A DNA stretch of 64,000 nucleotides, taken from the NCBI GenBank assembly GCA_017442155.1, contig JAFSAU010000015.1:1-64000 (forward strand), given 5' to 3'. A program made the position numbers and the translations under genes. How positions within the stretch are numbered: the first letter of the stretch is position 1; every line of letters begins with the position of its first letter. Positions 18,733-27,710 of the stretch are shown here, one piece after another. The stretch comes from Clostridia bacterium (GTDB lineage: Bacteria > Bacillota > Clostridia > UMGS1883 > UMGS1540). The notes under the pieces were generated by a model. The model made no database searches and had not been told where the DNA came from. It saw only the letters and a program-made list of their open reading frames with translations.

Positions 18733-18755
18733 GATTCGCACAAAAATATTGTGAA
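18733..18755. promoter_or_regulatory. Possible AraC operator between divergent genes
   Basis: The inverted repeat ATTCGCACAA / TTGTGAAT lies just upstream of the -35 of the glycan promoter and upstream of the AraC gene promoter. This place suits a regulator that controls both directions. Assignment is by position only. Confidence 0.4.
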
Positions 18756-18778
18756 TATTGCGGTGTTTTTTAAATCAC

Positions 18779-18807
18779 TTGTCTAAAAAACTCGTTTTTG
18801 TTATAAT
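18779..18807 (+). promoter_or_regulatory. Promoter of the AraC gene
   Basis: TTGTCT, 17-bp spacer, TATAAT, 70 bases before the start codon. Confidence 0.6.
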
Positions 18808-18877
18808 ATTCTATAATAAAAGGAAAGACTTGCTGTAATGGGGAATTTGTGATAAGAGCTTTATAGGGGGGTATACA

Positions 18878-19720
18878 GTGCAAAAAACATACCGGATTGG
18901 AAAATACAGCTTTGAATACAGAGAGCGCGTGACCAGCGGAGAGGCATTTCCGTATATTCCGCATTTTCATGATTCTTATGAGATTTTTTATTTTCTGGAG
19001 GGGGAGGGTGACTATGTCGTAGAGGGGAAAAAGTATCCGCTTGCCCCGGGAGATGTTATTATCACCAACCCCCGCGAACTGCACAGCCCGGATATTTGTT
19101 CCGATATCTATCGGCGTATCACAATTGCAATCCATCCTCTATATCTCTCCGGTTTTATTACAAAAGATTATAATCCCTTTAACGGTCTTGCCAGCCGCCC
19201 GCTTGCGGAGCAGAACCGAATTCCCGCGGAGCTTGTGCAGAGCCAGGGGATTGCACAAGAGATCCGTGCACTCGGAGAACACTATTGCGATAATAAGCCC
19301 AGCCGGGATGCAATGCTAAAGGCACATCTTCTCATTTTACTTGAGGCCATAAATGGGATTGTCGGTGTCTCAAAAATTTCTTTTGCACATGAACGCATTC
19401 AGGAAATTGTGCATTATGTGAATAATAATCTGACAGAAAAAATATCTCTTTCCGATATTGCGGAAGAATTTTATATGAATAAGCACTATTTGTCGCATAC
19501 GTTTCATGACCGTATGGGTATGACGTTGACGGATTATATTACATCCAAACGGATTCAGCTTTCCCTCGGACTTATCAGCCAGCAGTGCACACTTTTAGAG
19601 GTTGCACTGAGTGCGGGCTTTGCCGATTATGCAAGCTTTTACCGGGCGTTTATAAAGATTGTCGGTATAAGTCCGCAGAGTTACAGGAAAAATCTGGAAA
19701 AAACTCGGGGGGGGGGTTAA
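18878..19720 (+). CDS. AraC-family regulator divergent to the glycan locus
   Basis: 280 residues from a GTG start with a G-rich ribosome site (TAGGGGGG) 8 bases upstream. The N-terminal cupin (PHFHDSYEIFYFLEGEG, then PGDVIITNPRELHS) would sense a sugar. The C-terminal domain has two helix-turn-helix units and ends ADYASFYRAFIKIVGISPQSYRKN. It probably activates the divergent locus. The gene ends in a run of ten G at 19707-19716 that encodes Gly-Gly-Gly just before the stop. Slippage of one base would replace the stop and lengthen the tail. Confidence 0.88.
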   Translation: MQKTYRIGKYSFEYRERVTSGEAFPYIPHFHDSYEIFYFLEGEGDYVVEGKKYPLAPGDVIITNPRELHSPDICSDIYRRITIAIHPLYLSGFITKDYNPFNGLASRPLAEQNRIPAELVQSQGIAQEIRALGEHYCDNKPSRDAMLKAHLLILLEAINGIVGVSKISFAHERIQEIVHYVNNNLTEKISLSDIAEEFYMNKHYLSHTFHDRMGMTLTDYITSKRIQLSLGLISQQCTLLEVALSAGFADYASFYRAFIKIVGISPQSYRKNLEKTRGGG

Positions 19721-19779
19721 AACAGAGTAAGGAAAAAACGTTACGTTGTTCATGTCTTTTGCCTTATTATAAAGGAAGG

Positions 19780-19825
19780 AAATGCAGGAACGCATCGGGA
19801 AACCGGCAGCGGCTGCATTTTTTTT
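19780..19825 (+). terminator. Terminator of the AraC gene
   Basis: Stem AAATGCAG/CTGCATTT with an internal CGG..CCG pairing, followed by a T run. The 110 bases after it (19826-19936) contain two loosely similar AAAATGCC..AATCGAA stretches and nothing else I can name. Confidence 0.65.
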
Positions 19826-19936
19826 CGTAAAAACAGCCGTAATCGGATACAAAATGGTCAAAATGCCTAATCGAATTCCGTTTTCATCCTGCCGTTAGGT
19901 AAAATAGGCAAAAATGCCGGAATCGAAAGAAAAGTG

Positions 19937-19965
19937 TTGACAAAAGGGAAAAAATCGGATATACT
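19937..19965 (+). promoter_or_regulatory. Promoter of the hom-lysC operon
   Basis: TTGACA, 17-bp spacer, TATACT: a near-perfect sigma-A promoter 78 bases before the GTG of the ACT-domain gene. Confidence 0.85.
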
Positions 19966-20043
19966 ATATTGAAAACAAATGTTTTTCGCTCAGAGACATT
20001 CCGGAGCGGATTGTTTTTTTATGGAAAGGGGGCAGAAACGGAC

Positions 20044-20475
20044 GTGAAAAAACAGTATGTTCTCGCAGATATAACGGTGTTGCCGGACGTTTTTCCCAAG
20101 GTACTGCAGGCGAAAAAGCTGCTGCGCGCGGGCGAAGCGGAAACAGTGCATGACGCAGTGCGTATGACAGGTATCAGCCGGAGTGCCTACTATAAATATA
20201 AGGACCATATTTTCCCGTTTAATGAAATGCAAGGGATTTTAACGGTTTATTTTGAACTGATGGATATTCCGGGCACACTATCGGAAATACTGGGCATTGT
20301 GGCCCGCGCCGGATGCAATATTCTGACGATAAATCAGACAATCCCCATAAACGGTGTTGCCAGTATTACCATGACTTTGCAGACAGAAGCCATGCAGATG
20401 GAGTTTGAAGAGATGGTGGACGCACTTTCAAGGCCAAAGGGCGTGCGTACCATGAATGTTTTAGGGAAACAGTAG
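20044..20475 (+). CDS. ACT domain protein, PheB / UPF0735 family
   Basis: 143 residues from GTG 20044, preceded by AAAGGGGG. The frame is open further upstream, but the family begins at KKQYVLADITVLPDVF and is about 147 residues long. Residues ~10-70 form a helical, HTH-like region (ARMTGISRSAYYKYKD type). Residues ~75-143 are an ACT domain (DIPGTLSEILGIVARAGCNI), which usually binds an amino acid. These proteins commonly sit directly before homoserine dehydrogenase genes in Firmicutes, as here, 21 bases apart. A role as amino-acid-responsive regulator or as chorismate mutase type PheB has been proposed; neither is proven by this sequence. Confidence 0.88.
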   Translation: MKKQYVLADITVLPDVFPKVLQAKKLLRAGEAETVHDAVRMTGISRSAYYKYKDHIFPFNEMQGILTVYFELMDIPGTLSEILGIVARAGCNILTINQTIPINGVASITMTLQTEAMQMEFEEMVDALSRPKGVRTMNVLGKQ

Positions 20476-20496
20476 CGTAAAAAGGAGGAGACGCAT

Positions 20497-21672
20497 ATGA
20501 TAAATATAGCAATTCTGGGCTTTGGCACGGTGGGAAGTGGCGTGTATGAGGTCCTGAAAAAGGATGGCGGCATAATTGCCGGCCGTGTAGGAGACGAGGT
20601 GCGGATTAAATATATTGTAGAAATCCGCGATTTCTCCGACCATCCGGATGCACAGCTTTTCACGAAGGATTACAGTGCTGTGCTGACAGATAATTCCGTT
20701 TCCGTGGTTGTAGAAATGATGGGCGGCATTGAGCCTGCCTACAGCTTCACGAAGGATGCAATTCTGCACGGTAAAAGCGTGGTCACATCCAATAAGGCTC
20801 TCGTAGCCGAAAAAGGGGCAGAGCTATTTGCACTGGCAAGAGAAAACGGCGTGTTCTATCGCTATGAAGCCAGTGTGGGCGGCGGCATTCCGGTCATCCG
20901 TCCCATCGGTACCTGCCTTGCGGCAAACCGCATTACCCGTGTGATGGGAATTCTGAATGGTACCACCAACTATATTCTGACGAAAATGATTGAAGAGGGG
21001 CAGTCCTTTGAGACGGCACTGGCAGATGCCCAGAAAAAGGGGTATGCGGAGGCAGATCCCACCGCTGACGTGGAGGGACATGATACCTGCCGGAAGATTG
21101 CTATTTTGGCCTCTCTGATTTTTGGTAAAAATGTGGATTATAAAAAGATTTCCACCGAAGGCATCACGGGCGTGGAGCCGGAGGATGTGGAATATGCCGA
21201 GGCGATGGATTCCAGTATTAAGCTGATTGGTATGGCAAGAATCGGCGAAGATAAGGTGTTTGCACGGGTTTCCCCCATGCTGATCCCGAACGACAGTCCG
21301 CTTGCCTGCGTAAAGGACGTATTTAATGCGGTTATGCTTACCGGTGACAATGTGGGCGATGTGATGCTTTACGGCAGCGGTGCCGGAAAGCTGCCGACGG
21401 CCAGCGCGGTGGTTTCTGACGTGATTGACATTGCCCGCGGCATTTCAGAAAACCGGCGGCTGGACTGGGAGGACGGTGATTCTTCATATGTAACACCGCT
21501 TTCGGAAACGAAAGTTACCTGCCTTATAAGAAGTAAAGAAGAAATTGAGGACGCTACCTGTATTGACATTGGTATTGAGGGCGAGAAGGGATATATTCTC
21601 CGGAACTTTAAGGAAAGCGACCTGGAAGCACTTTTGAAACGTGAAGGCGTAATAAAGTGCATCAGAATGTAA
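20497..21672 (+). CDS. hom: Homoserine dehydrogenase
   Basis: 391 residues. The NAD(P)-binding motif is AILGFGTVGSGVYEVL. The catalytic domain includes EASVGGGIPVIRP near 127, GILNGTTNYILTKM near 150, and the GYAEADPTADVEGHD signature near 187, with the catalytic acidic and Lys residues nearby. It reduces aspartate semialdehyde to homoserine for threonine and methionine. The usual Gram-positive enzyme is about 430 residues with a C-terminal ACT domain. Here only about 65 residues follow the core, so the ACT domain is short or degenerate; allosteric control may instead come from the ACT protein encoded upstream. AGGAGG precedes ATG. Confidence 0.95.
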   Translation: MINIAILGFGTVGSGVYEVLKKDGGIIAGRVGDEVRIKYIVEIRDFSDHPDAQLFTKDYSAVLTDNSVSVVVEMMGGIEPAYSFTKDAILHGKSVVTSNKALVAEKGAELFALARENGVFYRYEASVGGGIPVIRPIGTCLAANRITRVMGILNGTTNYILTKMIEEGQSFETALADAQKKGYAEADPTADVEGHDTCRKIAILASLIFGKNVDYKKISTEGITGVEPEDVEYAEAMDSSIKLIGMARIGEDKVFARVSPMLIPNDSPLACVKDVFNAVMLTGDNVGDVMLYGSGAGKLPTASAVVSDVIDIARGISENRRLDWEDGDSSYVTPLSETKVTCLIRSKEEIEDATCIDIGIEGEKGYILRNFKESDLEALLKREGVIKCIRM

Positions 21673-21678
21673 AGTAGT

Positions 21679-21722
21679 TATTTTGGAAAACTGCCATTTA
21701 TAGCAGTTTCCTGCAAAATAAG
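21679..21722 (+). ncRNA. Intercistronic hairpin between hom and lysC
   Basis: An extended stem: outer TTATTTTG/CAAAATAA and inner ACTGC/GCAGT, almost filling the gap between the two genes. It ends 4 bases before the lysC ribosome site (AAAGGAAG). There is no T run, so it is more likely an mRNA stability or processing element than a terminator. Confidence 0.5.
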
Positions 21723-21737
21723 AAAGGAAGAACGGAA

Positions 21738-22952
21738 ATGGGACTTATCGTACAAAAATTCGGCGGCTCATCCGTGGCGAATGCGGAGCGGGTGTTTCGC
21801 GTAGCCAATCGGATTAAGTCGTACTACGACAAGGGAAATTCAATTGTGGTAGTTGTATCTGCCCAGGGTGACACAACGGATGACCTTATTGCGAAAGCAA
21901 AGGAAATTAATGACGCACCCACGAAAAGAGAAATGGATGTGCTTTTATCAAGCGGCGAACAGATTTCTATGGCACTTCTTGCCATGGCTCTTGAAAAGCT
22001 GGGTTGTCCGGCCATAAGCCTTACCGGCTGGCAGGCAGGAATCCGCACCGACGCAAAGTACAGCAGTGCGCGGATTGAGAGCATCAAAACAGAGAGAGTT
22101 CAGCGGGAGCTGGACCAGAAAAAGATTGTAATTGTGGCAGGATTTCAGGGGATTGACCGCTTTGACGATATCACAACCCTTGGCCGCGGCGGCTCCGATA
22201 CGTCTGCTGTGGCACTGGCAGCGGCACTCCATGCAGACCTTTGTCAGATTTACACAGACGTAAAAGGCGTTTATACTGCAGACCCGCGTATTGTACCGGA
22301 TGCGTCACAGCTGGAGGACATTTCCTATGATGAAATGCTGGAGCTTGCAAGCCTTGGCGCGAATGTACTGCATAACCGCTCCGTTGAGGTGGCGAAAAAA
22401 TATAATGTAAACATGGAAGTGCTGTCAAGCTTCGAGGAAGCACCCGGCACAGTTGTTAAGGAGGTTAATAAGGTGGAAAAAATGATTATCAGGGGCGTAG
22501 CCCGCGACAATGACGTGGCACGGATTTCTCTTACAGACATAGGCGATGAGCCGGGAAGAGCATTTACTCTCTTTTCCATTCTGGCAAAGAAGAATATCAA
22601 CGTGGATATTATTCTGCAGTCTATCGGCCGCGACAACAAAAAGGATATCAGCTTCACGGTGCCGGAGTCCTCTCTGGAGCTGGCTGTGGAAACGCTGAAG
22701 GAAAATATGGAGGTTATCGGTGCCAGCGGCATTCTGTATGATGCAGATGTTTCCAAGGTTTCCATTGTGGGTGCCGGTATGGTGTCGAACCCCGGTGTTG
22801 CGGCAAAAATGTTTGAGGCTCTTTACAACGCCAACATTAACATTAAGATGATTTCCACAAGTGAAATTAAGGTATCTGTTCTGGTTGCACGCAGAGAAGG
22901 CGAAGCGGCTGTCCGTGCAATTCATGATAAATTCAACCTTTCCAATATCTAA
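21738..22952 (+). CDS. lysC: Aspartate kinase
   Basis: 404 residues, the usual length of monofunctional class II aspartokinases. The kinase domain starts IVQKFGGSSVANAERV and has GRGGSDTSAVALAAAL near 157. Two ACT domains follow (about 265-400), including GRAFTLFSILAKKNINVDII and KMFEALYNANINIKMI. It phosphorylates aspartate as the first step to lysine, threonine and methionine, and the ACT domains bind lysine and/or threonine. An internal start for a separate beta subunit is possible but no strong ribosome site was obvious. Confidence 0.95.
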   Translation: MGLIVQKFGGSSVANAERVFRVANRIKSYYDKGNSIVVVVSAQGDTTDDLIAKAKEINDAPTKREMDVLLSSGEQISMALLAMALEKLGCPAISLTGWQAGIRTDAKYSSARIESIKTERVQRELDQKKIVIVAGFQGIDRFDDITTLGRGGSDTSAVALAAALHADLCQIYTDVKGVYTADPRIVPDASQLEDISYDEMLELASLGANVLHNRSVEVAKKYNVNMEVLSSFEEAPGTVVKEVNKVEKMIIRGVARDNDVARISLTDIGDEPGRAFTLFSILAKKNINVDIILQSIGRDNKKDISFTVPESSLELAVETLKENMEVIGASGILYDADVSKVSIVGAGMVSNPGVAAKMFEALYNANINIKMISTSEIKVSVLVARREGEAAVRAIHDKFNLSNI

Positions 22953-22956
22953 GAGT

Positions 22957-23688
22957 ATGAAGGAAAATGTAATTATCGGAAGAAATCCGGTATTGGAAGC
23001 ATTAAAGGCAGGGCGCACCATTGATAAGCTGTACATACGGCAGGGTGCGCCCGAGCCGACCCTTACAAAAATCGCAGGTATGGCACGGCGTGCCGGTATT
23101 CCTGTAACGGAGGCCGATAAAAAAAGACTGGACCAGCTTTCGGACGGCGGTAATCATCAGGGTGTTGTGGCACAGGCGGGCATTTACGGTTATGTTTCCG
23201 TGGAGGAAATTCTGAAGAAAGCGGAGGATGCGGGCGAAGCTCCGTTTATTGTCCTTTGTGACCGTATTTGTGACCCTCATAACTTAGGTGCCATTATCCG
23301 CTCGGCGAATGCGGCCGGGGCGCACGGCGTGGTCATTACAAAGCACGACGGGGTAGGCGTGAACGCAACTGTGGACAAGGTGTCTGCAGGGGCGGTTTCT
23401 TTTACGCCTGTAGCGCGTGTATCGAGCCTTCCGAACACCATGGAAGAATTACAGAAAAAAGGCGTCTGGATTACAGGGGCAGACGGCACGGCAGACCGGT
23501 CTCTGTTTGAAGCGGACCTTTCCGGTCCCGTGGCGATTGTGGTCGGAAATGAAGGGGAAGGTATGAGCCGTCTGGTACGGGAAAAATGTGATTTTCTTGT
23601 TAAAATTCCGATGCGCGGACAGACGGAATCATTAAATGCGTCCGTTGCGGCGGCACTTTTTATGTTTGAGGTGGCGAGAAAAAGATGA
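22957..23688 (+). CDS. rlmB: 23S rRNA (guanosine-2'-O)-methyltransferase RlmB
   Basis: 243 residues from ATG 22957, five bases after the lysC stop. The frame is open upstream inside lysC, but the family begins ENVIIGRNPVLEAL. There is an N-terminal substrate-binding domain (~1-75) and a SPOUT domain with DRICDPHNLGAIIRSANAAG near 92, VVGNEGEGMSRLVREKCD near 193 and IPMRGQTESLNASVAAAL near 215, which form the trefoil knot. It methylates G2251-type sites in 23S rRNA. Its start is translationally linked to lysC. Confidence 0.94.
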   Translation: MKENVIIGRNPVLEALKAGRTIDKLYIRQGAPEPTLTKIAGMARRAGIPVTEADKKRLDQLSDGGNHQGVVAQAGIYGYVSVEEILKKAEDAGEAPFIVLCDRICDPHNLGAIIRSANAAGAHGVVITKHDGVGVNATVDKVSAGAVSFTPVARVSSLPNTMEELQKKGVWITGADGTADRSLFEADLSGPVAIVVGNEGEGMSRLVREKCDFLVKIPMRGQTESLNASVAAALFMFEVARKR

Positions 23689-24884
23689 AATATGTTGTAA
23701 TATTGGCAGACGGTATGGCGGATTATCCCGTAGAAGCACTGGGAGGCAAAACGCCTATGGAAACTGCGGAAAAGCCTTGTATGGATGCTATGGCGGCGGC
23801 AGGGGAGCAGTTTCTTGTGAAAACCGTGCCGGATAATTTGAAACCGGGTAGCGATGTTGCAAATCTTACAGTAATGGGTTATAATACAAAGGATGTCTAC
23901 ACGGGGCGTTCACCGCTGGAAGCGGCAAGCATCGGCGTAAAGCTTAATGAGGATGAAACTTCGTTCCGTGCGAATCTTGTCAGTCTCGGCGGCGAAGAGG
24001 CATACGATGCACTTTCGATGCTGGACTACAGTGCCGGTGAAATTTCAACGGAAGAAGCACGGGAAATTATAAAAACCCTGCAGGAAAAACTGGTACGAAA
24101 GAATTTTTCGCTGTATCCCGGCATCAGCTACCGGCATCTTTTGGTCTGGAAAAATGCAGGTGATATCGGGAATTTAACACCGCCCCACGATATTTCGGAC
24201 AGACCTGTAAAAAACTATTTGCCCACATGCCGGGAAATCCGAAGTATTATGGAAGAAAGCCGTGAAATTCTGAAAGACCATCCCGTGAATGTCAAAAGAC
24301 GGGAGAAGGGACTCCGCACGGCAGACTCTCTCTGGATTTGGGGGGAAGGAAAGAAACCGGAATTACCGGATTTCTATACGCTGTACGGCAAAAAGGGTGC
24401 GGTAATTTCTGCCGTTGACCTTGTGCGCGGTATTGGCTTCCTTGCAGGAATGCAGGTCATTGATGTGCCGGGCGTGACGGGGAATATAGATACGAATTTT
24501 GCCGGCAAGGCAGAAGCGGCAGTGAAAACCCTTCTTTTGGACGGCAATGATTTTGTATATGTACACATGGAAGCCCCCGACGAATGCGGACATCGCGGCG
24601 AAACGGAAAACAAAGTCAAGTCCATTTCGATGATTGATTCGGAGGTTGTACAATATATTAAAACAAAACTCGAGGAGAGCGGCGAGGCTTTCCGTATGTT
24701 GATTCTGCCGGATCATCCGACGCCTATCTGTATTAAAACCCACGCAAGGGATCCGGTTCCCTGCCTTTTATATGACAGTCGGAAAAAGGGGAATGGGAAA
24801 GCCGTATTTACGGAAAAAAGCGCGGCCGGCGGCCGGATGATTGATCCGGGATACGAGCTTATGCGTGAATTTATAGAAGCATAG
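23685..24884 (+). CDS. apgM: ApgM-like alkaline-phosphatase-superfamily enzyme; possible homoserine kinase analogue
   Basis: 399 residues. The start is ATG overlapping the rlmB stop (ATGA). The metalloenzyme core is typical of archaeal-type cofactor-independent phosphoglycerate mutase: VVILADGMADYPVEALGGKT, SDVANLTVMGYNT with the catalytic Ser, then HMEAPDECGHRGE and LPDHPTPICIKTH with metal ligands. Genes of this type next to hom and lysC have been proposed by comparative genomics to replace classical homoserine kinase; no thrB is visible here. I therefore favour aspartate-pathway use over glycolysis, by context only. Confidence 0.85.
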   Translation: MKYVVILADGMADYPVEALGGKTPMETAEKPCMDAMAAAGEQFLVKTVPDNLKPGSDVANLTVMGYNTKDVYTGRSPLEAASIGVKLNEDETSFRANLVSLGGEEAYDALSMLDYSAGEISTEEAREIIKTLQEKLVRKNFSLYPGISYRHLLVWKNAGDIGNLTPPHDISDRPVKNYLPTCREIRSIMEESREILKDHPVNVKRREKGLRTADSLWIWGEGKKPELPDFYTLYGKKGAVISAVDLVRGIGFLAGMQVIDVPGVTGNIDTNFAGKAEAAVKTLLLDGNDFVYVHMEAPDECGHRGETENKVKSISMIDSEVVQYIKTKLEESGEAFRMLILPDHPTPICIKTHARDPVPCLLYDSRKKGNGKAVFTEKSAAGGRMIDPGYELMREFIEA

Positions 24885-24910
24885 GATAAAAAGAAAGGAA
24901 AGAGTTTAAA

Positions 24911-25957
24911 ATGGGAAAGGTTAAACAGTTTTTAGAAAAAAAGAACGTAAATTTTTCTTTGAAACGTTACGGAATTGACGCGCTTGGCGCAATGGCGCAG
25001 GGGCTTTTTGCCTCCCTTTTAATTGGTACGATTCTGGATACATTGGGTGCACAGCTGGGTGTACAGATTCTGTGTGATATCGCGGTGTATGCCAAGGCTG
25101 TTACCGGTGTAGCTATGGCTGTGGCAATCGGGTATGCACTCCAGTGCCCGCCCCTCGTACTCTTTTCGCTGGCGGCGGTAGGACAGGCGGCGAATGCCCT
25201 TGGCGGCGCAGGCGGTCCGTTAGCTGTATATATCGTGGCGACAATTGCGGCTGAAGCAGGAAAACTTGTCAGCAAAGAAACGAAGATTGATATTCTGGTC
25301 ACACCCATTGTTACCATCGGTGTAGGTGTACTGCTTTCCATCTGGTGTGCACCGGCGATCGGACAGGCGGCCAGTGCTGTAGGCAGTGCCATTATGTGGG
25401 CCACAGAGCTGCAGCCCTTCCTGATGGGTATTCTGGTTTCCGTGATTGTGGGTATTGCACTTACATTGCCCATAAGCAGTGCGGCAATTTGTGCGGCACT
25501 TGGTCTTACAGGTCTTGCAGGCGGCGCGGCAGTGGCAGGCTGTTGTGCACAGATGGTTGGCTTTGCAGTCATGAGCTTCCGTGAAAACCGCTGGGGCGGT
25601 CTTGTGGCACAGGGGCTCGGCACCAGTATGTTGCAAATGGGGAACATTGTGCGAAATCCGAGAATCTGGATTGCTCCCACACTGGCTTCGGCGATTACCG
25701 GTCCGCTGGCAACCTGCGTTTTCAGACTGGAAATGAACGGTGCCGCTGTTTCCTCCGGCATGGGGACCTGCGGTATGGTCGGCCCCATCGGCGTATATAC
25801 CGGCTGGGTCAATACCGGCATTACCATTACAGCAATGCACTGGATAGGCCTTGCGTTGATTGCCATTATTCTGCCGGCTGTGCTGACCTGGGGCTTCGGT
25901 CTTGTTTGCCGCAAAATCGGTTGGATAAAAGAAAATGATTTGAAACTGGATTTATAA
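24911..25957 (+). CDS. PTS-type IIC membrane protein (PTS_EIIC_2 family)
   Basis: 348 residues, with about nine hydrophobic segments rich in Gly and Ala. [20 protein letters not shown] starts the family. Later blocks include [20 protein letters not shown] and [19 protein letters not shown]. No IIA or IIB components are nearby, and members occur as lone genes, so real phosphotransferase coupling is doubtful. Its place between apgM and dusB does not reveal a substrate. The frame ends one base into the next ATG (TAATG), so it is coupled to dusB. Confidence 0.8.
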   Translation: MGKVKQFLEKKNVNFSLKRYGIDALGAMAQGLFASLLIGTILDTLGAQLGVQILCDIAVYAKAVTGVAMAVAIGYALQCPPLVLFSLAAVGQAANALGGAGGPLAVYIVATIAAEAGKLVSKETKIDILVTPIVTIGVGVLLSIWCAPAIGQAASAVGSAIMWATELQPFLMGILVSVIVGIALTLPISSAAICAALGLTGLAGGAAVAGCCAQMVGFAVMSFRENRWGGLVAQGLGTSMLQMGNIVRNPRIWIAPTLASAITGPLATCVFRLEMNGAAVSSGMGTCGMVGPIGVYTGWVNTGITITAMHWIGLALIAIILPAVLTWGFGLVCRKIGWIKENDLKLDL

Positions 25958-26910
25958 TGGATTTTAAGGATAAAGTGTTCTTAGCTCCAATGGCAGGTGT
26001 AAGTGACCTTGCATTCCGGCAGATTTGCCGGGAAATGGGAGCGGATATGGCATATTCCGAAATGGTGAGTGCAAAGGCCCTGCAGTTCGGCGATAAAAAG
26101 ACCTTTGCACTTATGCGTTTTGAGGAAGAGGAAAAGCCGCATGTGGTACAGCTTTTCGGGCATGAACCGAAGGTACTGGCTGAAGCGGCGGCACGGGTTT
26201 CGGAATTTGCAGATATGATCGATATTAACATGGGCTGTCCCGCCCCCAAGATTACCGGGGGTGGAGACGGATCGGCCCTGATGCGGAATATTCCGCTGGC
26301 GGCAGAAATTGCACGGGCGACCGTGCGTGCGTCCTCTGTGCCGGTTACAGTGAAAATCCGGAAAGGCTGGGAGACGGAAAATGCACCGGAAATGGCCCGC
26401 GCGCTGGAGGAAGAAGGAATTGCAGCTGTCACCGTGCACGGCAGGACCACACGGGAGCAGTACCGGGGACATGCCGATTGGGGCGTGATCGCCAGAGTAA
26501 AGCAGGCGGTGCACATTCCGGTCATTGGCAACGGTGATATTTTTACTGCAGAAGATGCTGAAAAAATGCGGATGGAGACAGGATGCGACGCGGTAATGAT
26601 TGGCCGGGGTGCGATGGGGAATCCGTTCATTTTCAGAGAAATCCGGGAAACCAGGCAGTTTGGCCGGGTGAGAACTGTTTGTACGGCATGGGAACGGGTG
26701 CAGGTCTGCCTCGATCAGCTTCGCCGGATGGAGCAGTATAAAGGTCCACGGACGGCTATTTTAGAGGCGCGGAAGCACGCCGCCTGGTATATCCACGGCC
26801 GCCCGGGAGCGGCCGCGGCGCGGGAGAAGATTAACCGGGCTGTTACATACAAGGAAATGGAAGAAATTCTTTCGGCTTTTGCGGAAGGACAAAGAGAGGA
26901 AACGGAATGA
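25957..26910 (+). CDS. dusB: tRNA-dihydrouridine synthase
   Basis: 317-residue FMN-dependent TIM barrel. [20 protein letters not shown] opens the protein. [20 protein letters not shown] holds the catalytic Cys near 94. VKIRKGWE and [16 protein letters not shown] supply FMN and substrate contacts, and VIGNGDIF and [12 protein letters not shown] close the barrel. It reduces uridines in the tRNA D loop. The gene is coupled to the membrane protein upstream and to the SDR gene downstream by four-base overlaps. Confidence 0.94.
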   Translation: MDFKDKVFLAPMAGVSDLAFRQICREMGADMAYSEMVSAKALQFGDKKTFALMRFEEEEKPHVVQLFGHEPKVLAEAAARVSEFADMIDINMGCPAPKITGGGDGSALMRNIPLAAEIARATVRASSVPVTVKIRKGWETENAPEMARALEEEGIAAVTVHGRTTREQYRGHADWGVIARVKQAVHIPVIGNGDIFTAEDAEKMRMETGCDAVMIGRGAMGNPFIFREIRETRQFGRVRTVCTAWERVQVCLDQLRRMEQYKGPRTAILEARKHAAWYIHGRPGAAAAREKINRAVTYKEMEEILSAFAEGQREETE

Positions 26911-27710
26911 AGGTTGCAGCAATTACCGGTGCTTCCGGTGGAATTGGCCGGGCAACGGCACAGCTGCTGGCGGATGAATACCGGGTTTACGACCTGAGCC
27001 GCAGCGGCACTGACAGCGGAAATATTGTACATATCGACGCGGACGTGACAAACGAGGAAAGTCTGTCCGCGGCATTTTCGCGTATCCGGGCGCGGGAAGG
27101 GCGGCTGGACCTTCTTATCTGCAACGCAGGTATCGGCATTGCCGCGGCGGCCGAATTTACAGATGCCGCGGCGGCCGGACACCAGATGAATGTGAATTTC
27201 TTCGGCGTGTATCTTGCCTGTAAGCACGCGATGCCTCTTCTGCGGGAGACGGGCGGGCGGATTGTGGCAGTCAGCTCCGCGGCGGCAGAATTTCCCATAC
27301 CGTTTCAGAGTTTTTATTCCGCTTCCAAAGCGGCGGTAAACACCTTTATCTGTGCACTTCGGAACGAAGTGAGGGCCTTTGGCGTTTCGGTTTGTGCCGT
27401 TATGCCGGGGGATACGAAAACGGGATTTACCGATGCGCGGAAAAAAGATTTTGCAGGGGAGGATATTTACGGCGGAAGGATTGCCCCTTCGGTGGCTGTT
27501 ATGGAGAAGGATGAGAAAAACGGAATGCCGGTGGAGCGCGTTGCCCGTACAATTTTCCGGGCGGCAAAGAAGCGGCATGTACGCCCGCTCTACACGGCAG
27601 GGCTAAAATACAAGCTGTTTGTAGCAGTAAAAAAACTATTTGGAACGACAGTGGTAAACTGGCTGATTGGGCTTTTATATATCAAAAAACCGAAAAAGGA
27701 GGCGCAGTAG
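26907..27710 (+). CDS. Short-chain dehydrogenase/reductase
   Basis: 267 residues with the SDR cofactor motif [15 protein letters not shown], the NAG motif ([12 protein letters not shown]), catalytic Ser in [11 protein letters not shown], and YSASKAAV with the catalytic Tyr and Lys. The C-terminal ~45 residues are basic and hydrophobic ([20 protein letters not shown]), which suggests membrane association and a lipid-like or fatty substrate. The start overlaps the dusB stop (ATGA). The stop is directly followed by the mnmG GTG. Confidence 0.88.
   Translation: MKVAAITGASGGIGRATAQLLADEYRVYDLSRSGTDSGNIVHIDADVTNEESLSAAFSRIRAREGRLDLLICNAGIGIAAAAEFTDAAAAGHQMNVNFFGVYLACKHAMPLLRETGGRIVAVSSAAAEFPIPFQSFYSASKAAVNTFICALRNEVRAFGVSVCAVMPGDTKTGFTDARKKDFAGEDIYGGRIAPSVAVMEKDEKNGMPVERVARTIFRAAKKRHVRPLYTAGLKYKLFVAVKKLFGTTVVNWLIGLLYIKKPKKEAQ

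Noticed and set aside
19826-20043. Lysine riboswitch, T-box or SAM leader before the hom operon
   Set aside because: No matching core motif was seen; the region is short with a plain promoter.
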